Assembly (NCBI RefSeq): GCF_025698545.1
Contig: NC_068569.1
Location: forward strand, 10,788,001 to 10,852,000
DNA: 64,000 nt
Reading direction: 5' to 3'
Source: Gossypium raimondii
Taxonomy: Eukaryota > Streptophyta > Magnoliopsida > Malvales > Malvaceae
The notes beneath the pieces were generated by a model. That model ran no database searches. It was not told the origin of the DNA and saw nothing but the letters and a program-made list of their open reading frames with translations. Shown here one piece after another: positions 63,401-64,000 of the stretch. How positions within the stretch are numbered: the stretch's first letter is position 1; each line of letters starts with the position of its first letter. A program made the translations under genes and the position numbers.

Positions 63401-64000
63401 AACCAGAGTCACAACAATTACAGTGTCATGTCCCACGAGTGAATGCTTCAATGAGTCCGGAAAGAGTTGAGCATGAGAAAATCAAGCCACGAGATTCCCG
63501 GAGTGCCCCGAAAGACTCTAGAAATCCGAAGGGACCGAATCCGCGTAGAATATTCCAGAAGTTATAGAACTATCCATCCATGTATATCTTTTGGGGCTTG
63601 CCTATGTAAGTAGAGGCTCCCCTCCCTCATTTGTAGATTCAAGTTAGCTCAAGTTGAGCACGAGAAAATCGAATCACGAGATTCCATACCGAACCAGACC
63701 GGAATAGGGCTATATACATTCTCATTATGATAAGGGGTCATTCGAGCGTGTATAGATACTATGTTTATATATGGATGCTTACGTTGTTACATTCCATTTA
63801 GGATTAGGAATGGACGTAATCGGGCCTCTCTTTACATATCTCTCGTTATTTGGGATCCTATGACAATAACTTGCAATAAATAAATGGCTAGAAGAGACAG
63901 AAAGATTAGTTGTTATACCTCATATGATGAAGTCAGCTCTAAAAGTTTAGCAGCACGGACTGAAGCAACATGTGTATCAATATCACGGCATAGCTTATCC
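60478..64000 (-). CDS. RHD3: ROOT HAIR DEFECTIVE 3 (RHD3/SEY1), C-terminal part
   Basis: Eight exons seen, in coding order: 63919-64000 (continues past the window), 62665-62927, 62481-62577, 62228-62392, 61816-61920, 61339-61433, 61141-61237, 60478-60717. They read in frame: the middle/stalk domain ([52 protein letters not shown]), then [20 protein letters not shown]. Two membrane helices form the hairpin ([17 protein letters not shown] and [17 protein letters not shown]). A Ser/Asn-rich cytosolic tail ends SSPPKED. RHD3 is a dynamin-like GTPase that fuses ER tubules (the plant atlastin); the N-terminal GTPase domain lies outside the window. The intron between 61816 and 61433 has a GC donor. 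The intron 62928-63918 carries a repeat insertion. Confidence 0.94.
63424..63865. mobile_element. Possible solo LTR in an RHD3 intron
   Basis: A GC-richer block in an AT-rich intron starts TGTCATGTCCCACGAG and ends ...CCTATGACA, giving inverted ends TGTCAT/ATGACA. It includes an LTR-like leader (CTATGTAAGTAGAGGCTCC, then CCTCCCTCATTTGTAG). A 35-bp direct repeat occurs twice (AGTTGAGCATGAGAAAATC and AGTTGAGCACGAGAAAATC, near 63467 and 63653). No flanking 5-bp duplication was found, so the limits are tentative. Confidence 0.45.

Overview
The window is nuclear DNA of a flowering plant. Genes have many short exons with GT-AG introns, intergenic DNA is very A+T-rich, and every protein has its closest recognisable relative in Arabidopsis-type eudicots. 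Several repeats (TGTAACACCCC-type ends, TATCGATACC palindromes, GGGGTGAGCA-ended elements, a GGGGCC-containing AT-rich repeat) are of a style I associate with cotton and other Malvaceae. That placement is inference; no marker gene proves it.

Layout. 1-2372 (+): IDD7-like INDETERMINATE-domain zinc-finger transcription factor, 3 exons. 2.4-10 kb: gene-poor AT-rich DNA. 10083-18322 (+): GH35 beta-galactosidase of the BGAL17 type, 19 exons. 18702-18902 (-): a 66-residue Ala/Gly-rich protein of unknown function. It is head-to-head with 20393-21522 (+), Mediator subunit 9 (MED9), across a short shared promoter with a G-box. 23656-28562 (-): mitochondrial chaperonin CPN60-like (HSP60-3A type), 18 exons, with a Harbinger/Tourist-like MITE in one intron. 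28.7-36.4 kb: repeat graveyard (broken LINE, a TGTAACACCCC-ended repeat, a hAT-like MITE with an 8-bp target duplication, palindromic TATCGCGATACC motifs). 36434-37189 (-): NDR1/HIN1-like LEA-2 membrane protein. 37.3-45.8 kb: AT-rich repeats, including a second TGTAACACCCC copy with a TATCGATACC array. 45969-50786 (+): ALE2-like receptor kinase, 11 exons. 52432-56788 (-): HOTHEAD-like GMC oxidoreductase, 6 exons. 56.8-60.4 kb: AT-rich DNA with a fold-back element carrying telomere-like repeats. 60478-64000 (-): C-terminal half of ROOT HAIR DEFECTIVE 3 (RHD3/SEY1 family), running off the right edge.

Exon joins were made by hand. For each gene listed as multi-exon, the reading frame closes through every junction and the protein length matches the family. 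All introns use GT-AG except one GC-AG intron in RHD3.

How the genes relate. There is no operon-like system. The gene set recalls Arabidopsis neighbourhoods from memory: RHD3-like/HTH/BGAL17 at At1g72960-72990, HSP60-3A/RHD3 at At3g13860-13870, and MED9/IDD7 at At1g55080-55110. It therefore looks like a conserved ancestral block expanded by repeats. ALE2 and HTH, both needed in Arabidopsis for epidermis/cuticle integrity and organ separation, lie tail-to-tail here. I found no convincing new multi-gene system. The most unusual material is in the repeats.
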